64,000 nucleotides of DNA from NCBI GenBank assembly GCA_963575745.1, contig CAUYUJ010017860.1, positions 299,188 to 363,187 on the forward strand, given 5' to 3'. Origin of the DNA: Prorocentrum cordatum. Taxonomy: Eukaryota > Sar > Dinophyceae > Prorocentrales > Prorocentraceae. The position numbers and the translations under genes were made by a program. The notes under the pieces are model-generated. The model did no database searches, had not been told where the DNA came from, and saw nothing but the letters and a program-made list of their open reading frames with translations. Below, one piece after another: positions 42,547 through 55,430 of the stretch (its first letter is position 1; each line of letters starts with the position of its first letter).

Positions 42547-45500
42547 CTTCCAGGAGTCCAGGAGATCTGGCTTTCCAGAGGAGGGGGATGGGGCGATTCT
42601 GGGGAGGGCCCAAGGGTCTTTGGTCATCTGTTTGGTTGCATCGGACTTCGGCAAGGAGGCGGCGGCACTGGGGGCGCCGCTAGCAGCCTCGAGTTCGCAC
42701 TTGTCCACGGCCAGCTGCGGGGCGACGGGCGGGCAGAGAGGGGAGGCGCGGGCGTTTGGACTCATGGCCAAGGTGACCTGTGATCGAGAGGGGGACGCCA
42801 CAGCGCCAGGAATTTCGGACGCGGTGGATGTTGGGAATATGATATGTAAGAACTCCAGGAGAAACGCTGGAGATTCCTTAGAGAATGGAAGTGGATGGCG
42901 GAGGGAACGAGCTCGAGAAGAATTCATTCTCATCCCATGTGCCAGCATAGCCCTGCCCCGTTTTTGGACTAGCCTGACCGCCCGCCATCGAACTACGATC
43001 AGCCCCGCGACGACAGCAACGAGCACTGCTCGCGGGGCTTGCAGATGCAAGTTAAAGTGAGCTGAATTGAGAACCTTCCATTCCATTCCCCCCCCTGCCC
43101 TATTCTACTTAGGTCTCTGTGCGCATTGCTTGTTCCTGCTCATCTCAGACTGTTCCTGCATGTATCCTTCTCCCTTCAAGGTCGGCCTCCTCGTCTCCTC
43201 CTGATAACTTATGTCCATCCCCATGCTCCTATCTCCCTATTCCTCCTATATGCCCTCTCCTTAGTATCCCCGGTCTTCCCCATCAGCTCCTCCTCCTCCT
43301 CCTAGCCCGCCGCTGGGTCAAAGGCCAGCTCTAGGCCTCATGGCCGCTGACGCGCCGCTGGCCGGCTGCACGCTGCGGCGAGTAACAGCTGGCCCAATCC
43401 AGCTGCTGCCGCAGCACATGTGGCAGCGAGGCGCAGCTAACAAGACCTCATCGCGACCACGTTGCCTGCTCACGAACCATCGCTGGACTCCGAGCTATCA
43501 GCCTGGCGCACGAGCCCTGCCAATCATACCCCGTGATCTGATATCGACATCTGGCCGCAGTCAGTGCGCGTGGAAGGCGAAGCGTATGAGATCAAGCGCT
43601 GACGATGGCATAGACCGCGCGTGCAGCGCCAGACATATTGGCGGGACGCCAGCCCTCGTCAGCGGTTGGGTTCGCTCGCACCCCCCTCGAAAGCATTGAC
43701 TTTCGGCAGGCCGACTCATTCCAGGCAGGCAAGTTTCGAGCGCGAGACCTTAGAGAGGTGCGACCCGCCCTTCTTATTCCCGCCCAGCTTGCTGAAGCCC
43801 TTGAGCGAGGCATGCTTCGCCTTGATGTGCGCAGTGAAAGCCTTCGCCTTGGCCTTCGCTGGCTTGCGCTTGGCAGCTACCACGGGGCCCGCCTGCTCGG
43901 GGTGCGCATCAGGACTGGGGGAGTTCGCTCGACGCCCCCATGGGCGCCTGCTATACTCAGCGACGACGGGGGCGATGCGAGGCGGGCGGGGGGGGGGGGG
44001 GGCTTGAGCGAGGCGGGGGCCATATATACAGGGCGAAGAATTCTTTTCGGGGGACAGCGGCGTGGAGAGGGCAGTTCGAACGCGGGGGCCCAATCAAAGT
44101 TCCCCATCTTACTGCGCACTCTCATCGGTGATTCCCACCGACCCAAGGGGCCCCAGATGGCAGCGGGGGGCGTCAAGAGGCACCCAGGACCACGAGGGCA
44201 GTTCGGACCTCGCAGTTCCAGGGGGCGCCCACGATGGGGCCGAAGGCACTATACCACGGGCGTAGACCCCAGAGGTGTGCAAGCGGAATAGGCACCTGAC
44301 TATAACCTGCCCTTCTAGTTACCCGACCACATATTACATTGAGCTTTCCTTCCGAGCCCAGGTCGATCAATCCGCACCCCCTCTCCCCCCCCCGCTCCCC
44401 CTGCCCCAGCTCGGGCGGGCTTGGCGGAGGCGCGCGCATTGCAAACTACAGAGGCATATATGGCACATCCCGTCGGTTAGTGCGATTTGTTTGACAGCGG
44501 ATGTGCGCTTGCATGCGTCATGACGCAATGTGATGCGTTATTATGCATGATGCCTTGTTGCAACGCATTGCTGCATTATGCGCGCTGTTGTTGTGCATGT
44601 TGCTGAATTGTCATGATTTGCATTGCATTGTTATGAGTTTGCGCTGCGTTTCTCCAAATATAATGCGCGTTGCAAATGCTTTGCGTCGGCGGGCGTCGCG
44701 CCCCCCTGGTTCGACCCCCAAGCGCGGCTTCCCGATGGGGGGCCCGGAGGGGAAATGAGGGAGCCTGCTTCGCCAGAGTGGCCTGCTTGCTGCTCTTCAC
44801 GCTGCTGCTCTCCGAACTGCTCGACCTGTTCCGCTTGCTCTTCTTCTCGTCGCCGTGCTTTTTCTCCTTTTTGCTCTTCTTCCCCAGCTCGGTTTTCTCC
44901 TTCTTGAGCTTCTTCGGGGACTTGCTGCGGCTGCGCGAGCTGCTGCTCTTGCGTTTCTTATCATGTTTGTTTTTAAGCTTGCCTTTTTTGTCCTTGTCCT
45001 TGTCTCCGCTTTTCTCGTGGTTCTTCTTATCCTTGGTCTTCTCCTGTTTGCGTTGCTTATGCCTCTTGTCTTTCGCATTGTCTTTCTCCTTCGTCTTCTC
45101 ACGCTTCGGGCTCCGCCCGCTGTCATGACGGCGCTTCTTCTTACGGCCCTTGCTGTTCGAACAGCTGCTTTTGCTGTCGGAGTCCTCGTCAGAGTAACTC
45201 TCCTCGCCAGAAGCATCGGCCTCCTCCTCAGAAGCCGCAGCCTCCTGCTCCTCCTCTTCGGACCTCTCCACCTTCTCCTCCACCTGCATGGAGGCCTCTT
45301 TCCTGGCGGGGGTCGGGCGCAACCCTGCATATGATGGCTGACTCTCCTGCCCATGACGTCTCCAATAAAAAAATTCACCCCTCCGCCAGTTCCTATTCGG
45401 CCTATCCCCAGAACAAAGTTCCCTCCGCCAGTTCCTATACGTCCTTAATTATTCCCCCATGATGACCATTCCCCCCTGAATCCTCAGATCCCCCTACTCA

Positions 45501-47574
45501 ATTGTATATTCGTAAAACCTTGCCCCAAGACCCCCCTGCGCGCAGATATCGCAGTGCTGGCCATTGCTTGTATTTGTCAACACCTGCTGTGCCCTCCCGG
45601 CCTAGCTTGCCCCCCGCACCCCCCTGCCTCGTTCATCGTGCTCCTCGCCATCATTTCTTGGTAGCTCCAAATCCTAGCTCCGCGCGCCCGCCAGGGTTTT
45701 GATCTGCGACGCCAGGAAAAGGCTGGCCGACCCCAGGGAGAGTTGCGCAAGCAGGGGGGGTGGGAGATGAGGTTTATCAGTCCAGTGCTGCCCTGGTGCC
45801 GTACTTCTCCAGCTTGCGGGTATGGTAGAACACGCGGTCGTTGATCTTCTGGTCTTGGCGAACCAGCCCGTGCTTCGCGGCGAACTTGCAGTAATTCTCG
45901 CAGTGGCCCTGCGATTGATGAGGCAACGCACCCCCCCCCCCGCCCAAAACAGCGAATCGACTGGGCCTCTGCAGTCACCCTTGAAGTTTTCAGCGGGCCC
46001 GGGCGGATCGAAGCCGAAACGGAGTGGGCGACGCGGGCCTGCGAGGGCCTCGGGCGAGCGAGCAGGGCAAGGAATAGTTTATAGCAGGAATGAGCATCGC
46101 AAGTTGGGAGAGGCAACCATGCTACGGAGGTTGAGCAGGCAGAGAAGGCGGCGCAAGAAGGAACAACCATATGAGGAGATGTCCCAGCCGTTCGGTGGGC
46201 CGAGTGAGCGGAGGCAGCCAATGAGGGATTGGAGGGACATGAGCAGCGGCAAGTAGCCGCGTCAGCAGAAGCAGCAGCGGGAGAGGAGGGCGCACATGAT
46301 GAGGCGATCCCCTGAGGCTAGGGACCACGTCATCCACCATGGGATTCCCCCCAGAATTCATAATGCGGGGCCGCAGAGGCATTCGATCCTATAAATTAAG
46401 GAGAGCATCGTACGTATCCCCGTAAGGCCTCATCCTGAAGACGCTCCTTCAGTTGTGGACGCGAGAGCCACTCGCCTTCGGTCGTGGTCTCGCTCCTTAC
46501 CGTCGGCGATCAAGCGCGAGAAGCTAGCGCTGGCCTGCGGGCTGATCCCCCCCGCTTGACCTAGGGATGGAAGGGGGCGTTGGGGATGGGGTGGGGGTTG
46601 CGCGGGCGTGGGGGCGGGGTGTGCTTAATGGACGGGGTAAGCCGGCTGGGGGACTGACATCGAGATTGCCCATTGCAGTCCAGGCAAGTTTTTTGCACTT
46701 GATCACCATGCCAGACGTGTTCATGCAGCGGTCAGCGCGCCTCCATAGCTCGCGCAGTTCCTGCTTAACCTTTCTGGATCATTGAAAAACAACGGAGGCA
46801 TTCTCAGAGCGGGGCGCCGCGTTGGACCATCTGCCGCGCTTTCGCCAGGGAAGCAAAACAAGCCCATCGGCCCCGGGGCCGGCACAGCCAAAATAACTAA
46901 GAGTGAAATCATGGACCCTTCCGAGATCCAAACAAAAATTCAAGGGTGATACGAAAAAGCAAGGTTGCATCCTCCAGCGGCACGCGAGAGCACGTGGAGT
47001 TCTGATACTTCTGAACGAACTGAACGCCCTCCTGCGCAGGATCAAAAAGACCATGTGAGCTAGGGGTCGGCTCGAGCCTCCTCCACGGACCTCCCCCACC
47101 TCCCCGCCGCCCGCTTCTCGGTATCCTGAGAAGCGAGCGCTAGCTCGTCCGTCCTCAGGCATCCTGACCGCTCTCTTGATATCTGGTATTTTCCAATCAT
47201 CCTTTCTCCTGTCTTAATATGCATCCCCCTCCCCCTCAGTGGGCCATGGGGCCGCCCGCGGGGCAGCGCTCGATGGGTCGCGCACTCAGTGTCCTCGTCG
47301 AGCTCCTGCGCATCTGGCCTCCCCTCCATGATCGCAGTCATGTGGCGGCTAAACATCTTGTTTGCGGCCCTGGGCGGACGACGGAAAATCTACAGAATGG
47401 CAACGGTTGGCTCGTTTCATTGCCACGTGGTTTGGTTCGCAATTGGCATCGCGGTCTGGGGCCACAACGGCCCCGCGATGGGCGAGGGGGAGGATTCGGA
47501 GAAGGAATGGCAGGAGGGGGAGAGGAGGAGGAGCTGGAGTAGAAGGATAGGAGGCGGAGTGGGAGTGGGAGCGG

Positions 47575-47619
<45 letters not shown>

Positions 47620-48012
47620 CAGTAGTAGTAGTAGGAGGAGGAGGGGGAGGAGAAGCTAGGAGGAGGAGCAGGAGGAGGGGGACGAGGAGGAGGAGGAGCG
47701 AGGACGGGAGGAAATCGACTGAGGATCTGAGGCGAATCCATTCTAGGCAGCAAGGATGGACCCCGCACGATCTAGCATTCGTCAAAGAAACGGTGGTCGG
47801 GCCACTGTATCGGCCTTTGTGTTTTGGACCCCCCCTTTGGACGTCTTCGCACGTTTGCTCGCTTTCGAGACGGGCCCGCGCTTCTTGGGCACCAGGTCTT
47901 CCACGAGAAGATCCTTCTCCATCATTATTGGCTGCGTGCTGCGGCCCCCGCGATGGTTTCTCTTGGATAGCTCAGAATCAAGCGCCCCCGCGGCGAGACT
48001 TGAGCCCCCACC
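42547..48012 (-). CDS. Multi-exon Lys/Ser-rich nuclear-type gene (copy 2)
   Basis: The same exons as at 27838-33331, shifted by 14709 downstream of the (TAG)n tract and 14680-14681 upstream of it. Visible coding differences include Thr to Pro in the last exon (TKDTWALP becomes TKDPWALP) and an extra T near 47840 at the edge of the first exon. The 3' continuation present in copy 1 is cut off by the gap at 42287. Confidence 0.45.
44767..45324 (-). CDS. Lys/Ser/Glu-rich exon (copy 2)
   Basis: Identical peptide to the exon at 30058-30615 as far as I can compare it. Confidence 0.55.
47576..47632. repeat. (TAG)n microsatellite, short allele
   Basis: About 19 triplets; counterpart of 32866-32951. 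Confidence 0.9.
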
Positions 48013-48609
48013 CTGCACGGTCGAGAGAGACAGAAAGGCGCCAGCCTCAGGCAGTTCAAGACCCCGGAAGCCCCCGCGCCACGAATCGCTGAACGGCCAG
48101 CCCACAGGGGCCCCTGGATATACTTATATATGGCCCAAGGCGCCCCTCGGCGTCCGCACATATATCCTCAGATGTCCTCGGATGTCTGTCGGCGTCCTCA
48201 GATGTCAATGTGCGCCCCCCGATATCCCCGCCCCCGCACTGTCGTCTCTCAATAATCTCCTTGGGTGCCCCCAGAGCTAGGTTCGCGAATGCCCCGGGGC
48301 TCCTGAAACTCTTTCCTACAGTGCGCCATATATGGTGCATGTTTGCATGTCCTCGGGCGCCCCCCAGTAGGCCCCCGGACGCTCGTTCATGGGAGGCGCC
48401 CCAAGGGGCCCCTAGATGTCTGCCGCGTTGTTTGCAGACCTGGCCTACATCCAGACGCCAGGGCCATGTGTATAATATTCAAATGTCAGAACGCGCCGCT
48501 CAGCGTTGCACTTCCTGAAGCGCATTGCGACGCCATATTGCCATCGCACCCTTCCTCAGCCGCCCCCCATTGCCCCCGCTGCCTCGTGCATCTCGAGCCG
48601 CGCGGGCGC

Positions 48610-50235
48610 ATGGCCCGCATGGCCTCTTTTGGGGGCGTCTTTTTTGACGCAATCCTAGACGATGCTGCGCCCGATGCAGCGCCGATCTTGCCGGCAGCCC
48701 TCCTAGGGGACTCCTCGGACGACGAAGCCGCGACGGCGTCGCAGCGGTGGTGGCGGCAAGCGGCAGAGCAGACCAGCAGCAGCAGCGCGGCCGGATGCGA
48801 GGAGCAGCCGCAGGCGGCAAAGCATCAGAGCAGGAGTCCGCAGATAGGCGCGGCGATCCCTGAGAATGAGCTGACGGCAGGCCGCGGCGAGGCGCAGCAG
48901 CCAGAGTCCGCCGCGGGCCGCAGCAGGAGCCCCAGGCAGGGAGCCCGCTGCGACGCGGCGCAGCATGCCACTGCGGCTGGGCAGAGCAGCAGAACTCCGC
49001 AGCCAGGCGCGGCGAGCTCCAGCAGTCTACTGGCGGACGTCCGCAGCGAGCCCGCCGCGGGGCGGCGGAGTTTGCGGCCGCCGCCTGGGGGCGGCGGGGC
49101 TGGCGCAGCGGAGCAGGGGCAGCTGGCGGCAAGGCGGCGCGGCGGGAGTCCGCGGCAAGACGCCGCGATTCCAGCAGGAGCCCGCAGCGATGAAGCAGAG
49201 CAGGAGCAGCAGCCCGCAGCACTGCGGAGCGGGAGTCCGCGGAGAGAAGTCAGCGGCCAGGCGAACGGGCGGCTGGAGTTTGCAGCGATAGAGCTGGACA
49301 TGCGCCCTGGTTGGATTACGCGCGGCATGCTAGGCGGCAGCTGCGCCGTCTGCTGGAGAGACGACGCGAGCCAGCACCAGCATCAGCAGCAGCTGCCATC
49401 ACCAGCACGTGCTCATTCGACCCCACCGCCCCTTGCGGCGACGAGGGCCGCGCGATCAGCAGGGCGGCCCGCCGCGGCGAAGTCTCGCGCGGTGCGATCG
49501 CCGGCAGCCTTGCCGCCCGAGCGACATGCGCCGGCGCCGCTGCCAGCGCCCCAGACGGTGGCCAGCGCAGGCGCGCTTGACGGCCACGCGGCGGTGCCGT
49601 TTTTGCCTGGGGGGCATCGCATGGCCCCGCGGCCGCCTCGCCACGAGCAGGAGGCAACGGCGTGGCAGCATGGGCGGGACGACGCCCTCTATCTCGCCTC
49701 GAAGGCGACCAGTGATTACGATCGCATCACTATCGCCGCTGCCCAGGGAGACCTGCTGGACATCCCAGAAGGCGAGCTCATGGCTCGTCTCGGCGCTGCA
49801 CTGCGAAGCGCCGCGCGCCATGGAGATGGCGAGGCCTACGTGGGTTCTACCAGCGATCCAAGTTGGCGCTGGCAAGGGGGCACAACGCTAACAGACGAGG
49901 GCCCTCACATAGTTGTCGGGCATCATAAGAAGTGGCAGCGCATGAAAATTCTGGGCGGGTGGCCCGACAAACTCTGCGCTGCAATGGAGGTGAGAGCGAT
50001 AAAGGCGGCGCGGTTGTTGGAGCAGGACATCACGCCAGCCATCACCATGGCCAACAAGGCCAGCGATGCCCGCGGCCTTCGCTATTCCATGGCCTCTCGG
50101 CCCCTCCCGATATATGTATGCATGTACCAATGCGTCTATGGCCGCACCTGGATTGTTGGTTGGCGCCCACGCAGCTGGCCTTTATCATTGGCGCGTCTCA
50201 TCAAGAATGGTTGTTGGCCTTTTGCGGGAATCTAA
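48610..50235 (+). CDS. Ala/SR-rich protein with GIY-YIG-like C-terminus (copy 2)
   Basis: Same protein as 33929-35554, with one residue change seen in the repeat region (SWRPPPGG becomes SLRPPPGG). The C-terminal domain is unchanged. Confidence 0.55.
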   Translation: MARMASFGGVFFDAILDDAAPDAAPILPAALLGDSSDDEAATASQRWWRQAAEQTSSSSAAGCEEQPQAAKHQSRSPQIGAAIPENELTAGRGEAQQPESAAGRSRSPRQGARCDAAQHATAAGQSSRTPQPGAASSSSLLADVRSEPAAGRRSLRPPPGGGGAGAAEQGQLAARRRGGSPRQDAAIPAGARSDEAEQEQQPAALRSGSPRREVSGQANGRLEFAAIELDMRPGWITRGMLGGSCAVCWRDDASQHQHQQQLPSPARAHSTPPPLAATRAARSAGRPAAAKSRAVRSPAALPPERHAPAPLPAPQTVASAGALDGHAAVPFLPGGHRMAPRPPRHEQEATAWQHGRDDALYLASKATSDYDRITIAAAQGDLLDIPEGELMARLGAALRSAARHGDGEAYVGSTSDPSWRWQGGTTLTDEGPHIVVGHHKKWQRMKILGGWPDKLCAAMEVRAIKAARLLEQDITPAITMANKASDARGLRYSMASRPLPIYVCMYQCVYGRTWIVGWRPRSWPLSLARLIKNGCWPFAGI

Positions 50236-50845
50236 GGCTCTGTAGGGTCTCGTTGAGTTCTGCGGGTGCCTCGTTACGTGCGCCTTCGCGCAGGGCTCCA
50301 GAAATATCTCTCAAGGGCTTTCGAAAGTCAGCTAAACAATAGCAAGTTAGCGTTTCACATTATATAGCAGCATCTGAATCGCAAGGGGGGCGGAGGGGGA
50401 GGCCCCGGCATAGGGGGGGGGCATCTACATTAATTGGGGGGCGGGGGCGAGGCTTATATGGCTGAGAGATAACACGAGACTCGGGGTCGCACCCCTTGAC
50501 AGTCTGCAAGCAGGGGGGGGGGGGGGGCTTACATGAAACAACTGAAGCCAGCAATTGCACTGCGCACCGCACAAGCGGCGCAGCGCGGCGGATCGGCCAC
50601 GCCAATATTCATTTGTGTATCTATGTTGGTGATGAAATTCGCAAGCGTTCTGGGTCATTGGGAGATGATGCGAACCAGCAGACGCATGCATCGGCCAAGA
50701 AAAAATACAAAAAAACTCAGATGTCCTTTAGCGGAGGCGCCCTCTTTTGTCCATGAATTCCCTTCGGTGCCCCTGGTTGCGTGTCTAGGCGCGTCTTGAA
50801 GTCCTCCGCCGCTTGGGTCACAATGCCTCTCGCGGACCCTGGGTG

Positions 50846-51420
50846 CCCATTTGTTTTCCCAGGTGCCTGGCTGCCCCGAGGTGTCCCTGCGCGCCCCTGG
50901 GTGCCCCAGGGTGCCTGTGCATGTCCAGATGAGTCCCTGGATGCCCCGAGGCGTTAGGACCCGAGCCGCGTCAGGATGACCACCTTGTGTCCTGAAGCAT
51001 CCCTGGAAGTACCGAGGTGTACCGGGCTGCCGCTCGATGTCCATTGATGCCCCTCGATGTCCCTGGGCGTTCCTGGGAGCCCTTGGATGCCCCTTGATGT
51101 CCCTCGATGTTCCTTCATGTCCCTCGATGTCCCTGGGTGCCCCTAGAAGTCCCTGAATGTCCCTGAATGTCCCTGGGTGTCCCTGGATGCCCATATGTGT
51201 CTCGAAAAGTCCCTGCATGTCCCTTGATGTCCCTCGATGTCCCTCGATGTCCCTTCATGTCCCTGCATGTCCCTGGATGTCCCTCGATGTCCCTCGATGT
51301 CCCTTCATGTCCCTGCATGTCCCTGGATGTCCCTGGGCGCCCCGAGATGTCACAGGATGTCCGTGGGTGTCCCGAGATGTCCGTGGATGCCCCTGGATGT
51401 CCCTGGATGCTCCTGGATGT
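50846..51420. repeat. 10 bp satellite, unit TGTCCCTGGA (copy 2)
   Basis: Counterpart of 36165-36740, without visible unit-number change. Confidence 0.85.
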
Positions 51421-52434
51421 CATCGCCTGCCTATGCGCCCGCGCCCTGCCCAAACCCATAGGAAATTCGCAGACTCAGGTGGCCTCCAAATGTCATGTGG
51501 ATGACTGTGGGCACGCGCGCGCATGTGCACCACGCGCACAGATCGCTCCTGGGCGATGACCTTGCCCAGGCGAAGTAAGACGGGCAACGCATCTGCCTCT
51601 AGTCTTACATATGTACTCAGGAGTGCGCGCGGTATTGTCACGAACTGAGCTGTTATAGTAGCAGCAGATGTGTGTGTGTTGTTTGTGCATGCGTTTCTGT
51701 GCAGTCACGCGCCGTTTCATCTTTCTGAGCAGCGTCACTTGCGTTATATTGTCACGAGCTGCATCGGCTTCAATTGCAATTGCTCGATTCTACTAGAAAC
51801 GCAATTTGGCATATTCCAACTTCCTGACCATATACAACGAATGCGACAAGCGCTATGCCACCGCATCTCAATCGTGAAAACGTTGGTGCCCCAGAAATCT
51901 CCAGTCAGGGCCTTCCCACGTATACCTCATGTGATCGATGTCCAGGCCCCCCGCCCGAATTTACGTGCATGCTTGCAGATGGGCGCACGATTCTATCCTT
52001 CCTATTAGTTCGCGACTCGACGTTCGGCACGACGCTCGACTCGACGCTCGCGTCGTCAACACCCTACGCTCGCCATTCCATTCGCATTTTGTTTCGACGT
52101 TTGGGCGCCAAAAAAAAAACAAAGCGTGATAACTACAAAATCCCACCGCACGCTTGTATGTCATAGTGAGGCTTGTCGCGCAGTCGTTTTCCATCACGCC
52201 CCCCCCCCAGCGGCCCGCTGGCGCTGTTGAAAACGAGGGGTCCGCGGCATATTATCTTAGTTTCCGCAGGTTTGCGTGCCATTCGCAGCCCAAAATGGAA
52301 GTCAAGGCAAACTGCTTTGCATTAAAATTGTTTGATTTCGCATGTGTTTCAGCAGGGTTTCAATGGGTTTCATGACAGACATGCTGGTTTCAGCTAGTTT
52401 CCTTGAAATGAAATGATTTCGAATTGGTTCAAGA

Positions 52435-52725
52435 TGTCTAAAACTTGTCCCTGTATGTCCCTTTATGTCTCTGTATGTCCCTGCATGTCCCTGCGTGTCC
52501 ATAGTTGTCCTTGTTTGTCCTTGTTATGTCTGCGTTTGCTGTTATTCTGTGTCCACGCATGTCCATACATGTCCCTGCATGTCCCTGCATGTCCCTGTTT
52601 GTCCCTGTTTGTCCATGTCTGTCCCTGTTTGTCCTTGTTTGTCCCTGTTTGTCCCTGGATGTCCATGGATGTCCAATTTTGTCCAATGTTGTCCTTGTGC
52701 GCCCCTGAATGTCCACGTTTTTTCC
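52435..52725. repeat. 10 bp satellite, unit TGTCCCTGTT (copy 2)
   Basis: Counterpart of 37755-38045. Confidence 0.85.
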
Positions 52726-53064
52726 TCAGCCGCGTCCTTGAATGTCCACGTTTTTTCCTGGTTGACCATTATGGTATTCATTTGTTGTTCGTGCGTGCCG
52801 CTGAGTCTACCGCTGCGTTTGTCCCTGCATGATTTTCCCGGTGTCTTCGCGTCCCTGTTTGTCCTCATTTGTCCTAGTTTGTCTCTGCTGGTTCTCGTGG
52901 TCACATATCACCGTCGTTGCTCTGATGCATCATCGAGTGCCCCTGCATGGTTATTGCAGCTCATGTGTATTCGTTGTTCCTTCGGCACGCGTATGGCGTT
53001 GTTTCTGCGCGCGCCATTGCGCGGCATATCATTGAATGAAAAACCTCACCACGAGAGCCGATCA

Positions 53065-53370
53065 CCCAGGACATCGGCGCCCCGAAGGGCCCCGAACCAT
53101 GGACATCGGCGAGCTAGATCAACCCAAATCCGTGGACATCGCTTCTCGCTCGGGCCAGAATTTCGCGGACATCAAGTTTGTCAGGGCCCAAAACCTCGGA
53201 CATTTGCTGATTTTCATAAAAATAACTATCGGAAACTCAAAGAATTGATTTCTCATTTTCGATTGAGTTTTTGACATCGGGGCCAAAAGCTTGGACATCG
53301 GACCCTCTTTGCGGCCCGGAAATGTGGACATCGGACCGTCGTGGAGCGCAAAAACAAGGACATAGCGCCT
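53065..53370. repeat. Spaced GGACATCG array (copy 2)
   Basis: Counterpart of 38385-38690. Confidence 0.6.
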
Positions 53371-55235
53371 CGCCGCGCCGAATTCTTTGGACGCCCCAAC
53401 CTTCCACGCCGGCCGCGCGGTTGGCAGCGGCTTTTCATTGTCAACAGAACGCAGTAATATTTAATACTATAACAGAATTACATATATCATTTCAATTACA
53501 CTCCTTATTCTGCAAAGCAATGTATCATTGTGTTACTGTTCGCTTACAACGGCGTACAATATTGCACTTTGTCTGACAATGTAATAAATCCCAATGCATT
53601 ATCGCTGAATGCTGTGATTAAAACGCCTTCACCATATATGTCATGGTCTTCAGTGTATTGTCGGCAACAGTAATACGCATAAGGTATTATGCGCATTAAA
53701 TATTAAATGTACATAACACATCATACGCATTACAATATACATGGGGGTGCACAATAACACACCATGTGTAGTTTATTGCGCCCCAATATACATCACCTGT
53801 GCCTAATACATCATATGCGCATAATTCACATTGGTGTATTATGTACATGATAAGCATAACCACATGAATGTGATAGAGTTGCCCAACATATGACGACCGT
53901 GATGCAATTTCAGTCACTTATGGCGTTGCATTACAAAGTATGCGCAATTTGTGCAAGTGACAAAACTCATGTCTACGATCGCGCAGACATCGGGCACGCC
54001 GCGGGATAGCATGCGCATGCGCATCGGATGGTTCGGGCCAGTTAGCATGATCATGCGTAGACGTACATGTTGATTTCCTTTGGCGAATGGTTAATGCACC
54101 GCGCGTCTCGCATGGTCGTGCGCGGGAATGCTTTTCGCGCGTGCGTCTGCATAGCCGCGTTCGACGGCTTGCGCAGTTTACGCGTGGCAACATGTAACTG
54201 CGCATGGTATGCGCGTGCAGTGCAATGACAGCGCCCAGTTTGCACAATTATTTAGCTTTCGCTGTAATTGTTGGGGCGTTTTGTTTCGCGGTCTGCAAAT
54301 GACGCATCGCGTCTGATGTCGTTGCGCTTTCATCTTGGCTCGCGCCGCGTTTCAACGCCGTGCGTTCCTGAGCGCGTTGAGGAAGCCCCCAGCGAGAGCG
54401 CGACTCCTGAGTGTTCGAAGCCACCTGATGACATTCTGAGGGGGCGAGCGAGAGCGCGATCGTTGCGCTCGCAGAGCGCGCGAGACATGAGACCGATCCA
54501 CGAGGGGCAGAAGGGGCAGCGGAGGAAGTTGGTTGTGGAAGGACGGAGGAGAAAGAACACAACGTGAGGAATACGAAGCTGAGAGGCGCCACAATACGAA
54601 ATTAACTCGACGGGTGACATATGAGACGGGGGGGGGGGCGCGGCAAAACAGCCGGGCAAACCGCAGTGAGAGAATGGCGGCCACGACATCTGAAACGGAA
54701 GGTGGCGCAAGGACAGCCGATTACAGCCTCACCTTTGGCTCGCCCTTCTCATATTACACCGCCCATTCCTCTATGGCGTTTCTCCTTCTCCACATCTTCC
54801 CCCCCCCCCCCCCTTCCTCACCAGTTAACCTCTCTTCATCTACTCATCCCAGCCTCCTCCTCCTATGTTCTCCTCTTCTTGGTCATCATTATACCCGTCT
54901 CGCCCGCCCCCCATTTCTTGGCCCTCTCCGTGCTCAGTCTCCCCCGCCATATCCGACCCCCTCGTGCTCCCTCTGCCCATCGGCTCCTCTGCACTTTTTC
55001 CGCGTCTCGTTCCCCTCGCGCCCCCCCCCGCCTCCTCTGCGTTGCCCTCTCCTATGATAGATCCACCTCTTCTTCGCCCGCTTGCACTCCCGCTCATCCT
55101 TCTGCCCCCCCTGCATCTTTCCTCCCACTACCTCTCTCGCTCGACCCCCGCCGCCGCCGACGCCCGCGGAGGCCGTCAAGCTCGAACGTGGTGCAGCACG
55201 GCGAGGCAGGACATTCCCTCTGCTCGCCCTTCCTG

Positions 55236-55430
55236 CTAGTTGCTCATGCTGCAAGTCAATTCAATGCCCCTGTTGTTTTCAGTTAGCATGTCTGGGGGCG
55301 CCCCACTATCAATCAAGAAGACGCGCTTGATGCCCAGTAGGGCCCATCCGCCGCGCAAATTAGCGCGCTGCACGTCTCGCTTCGAAGGGCGCATCGCACG
55401 CGCTGGCTTCGGAACATCTATCTGGCCCAC
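55236..55430 (-). pseudogene. Possible retropepsin-like fragment (copy 2)
   Basis: Counterpart of 40556-40750, reading LIDSGAPPDMLTENN. Confidence 0.22.
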
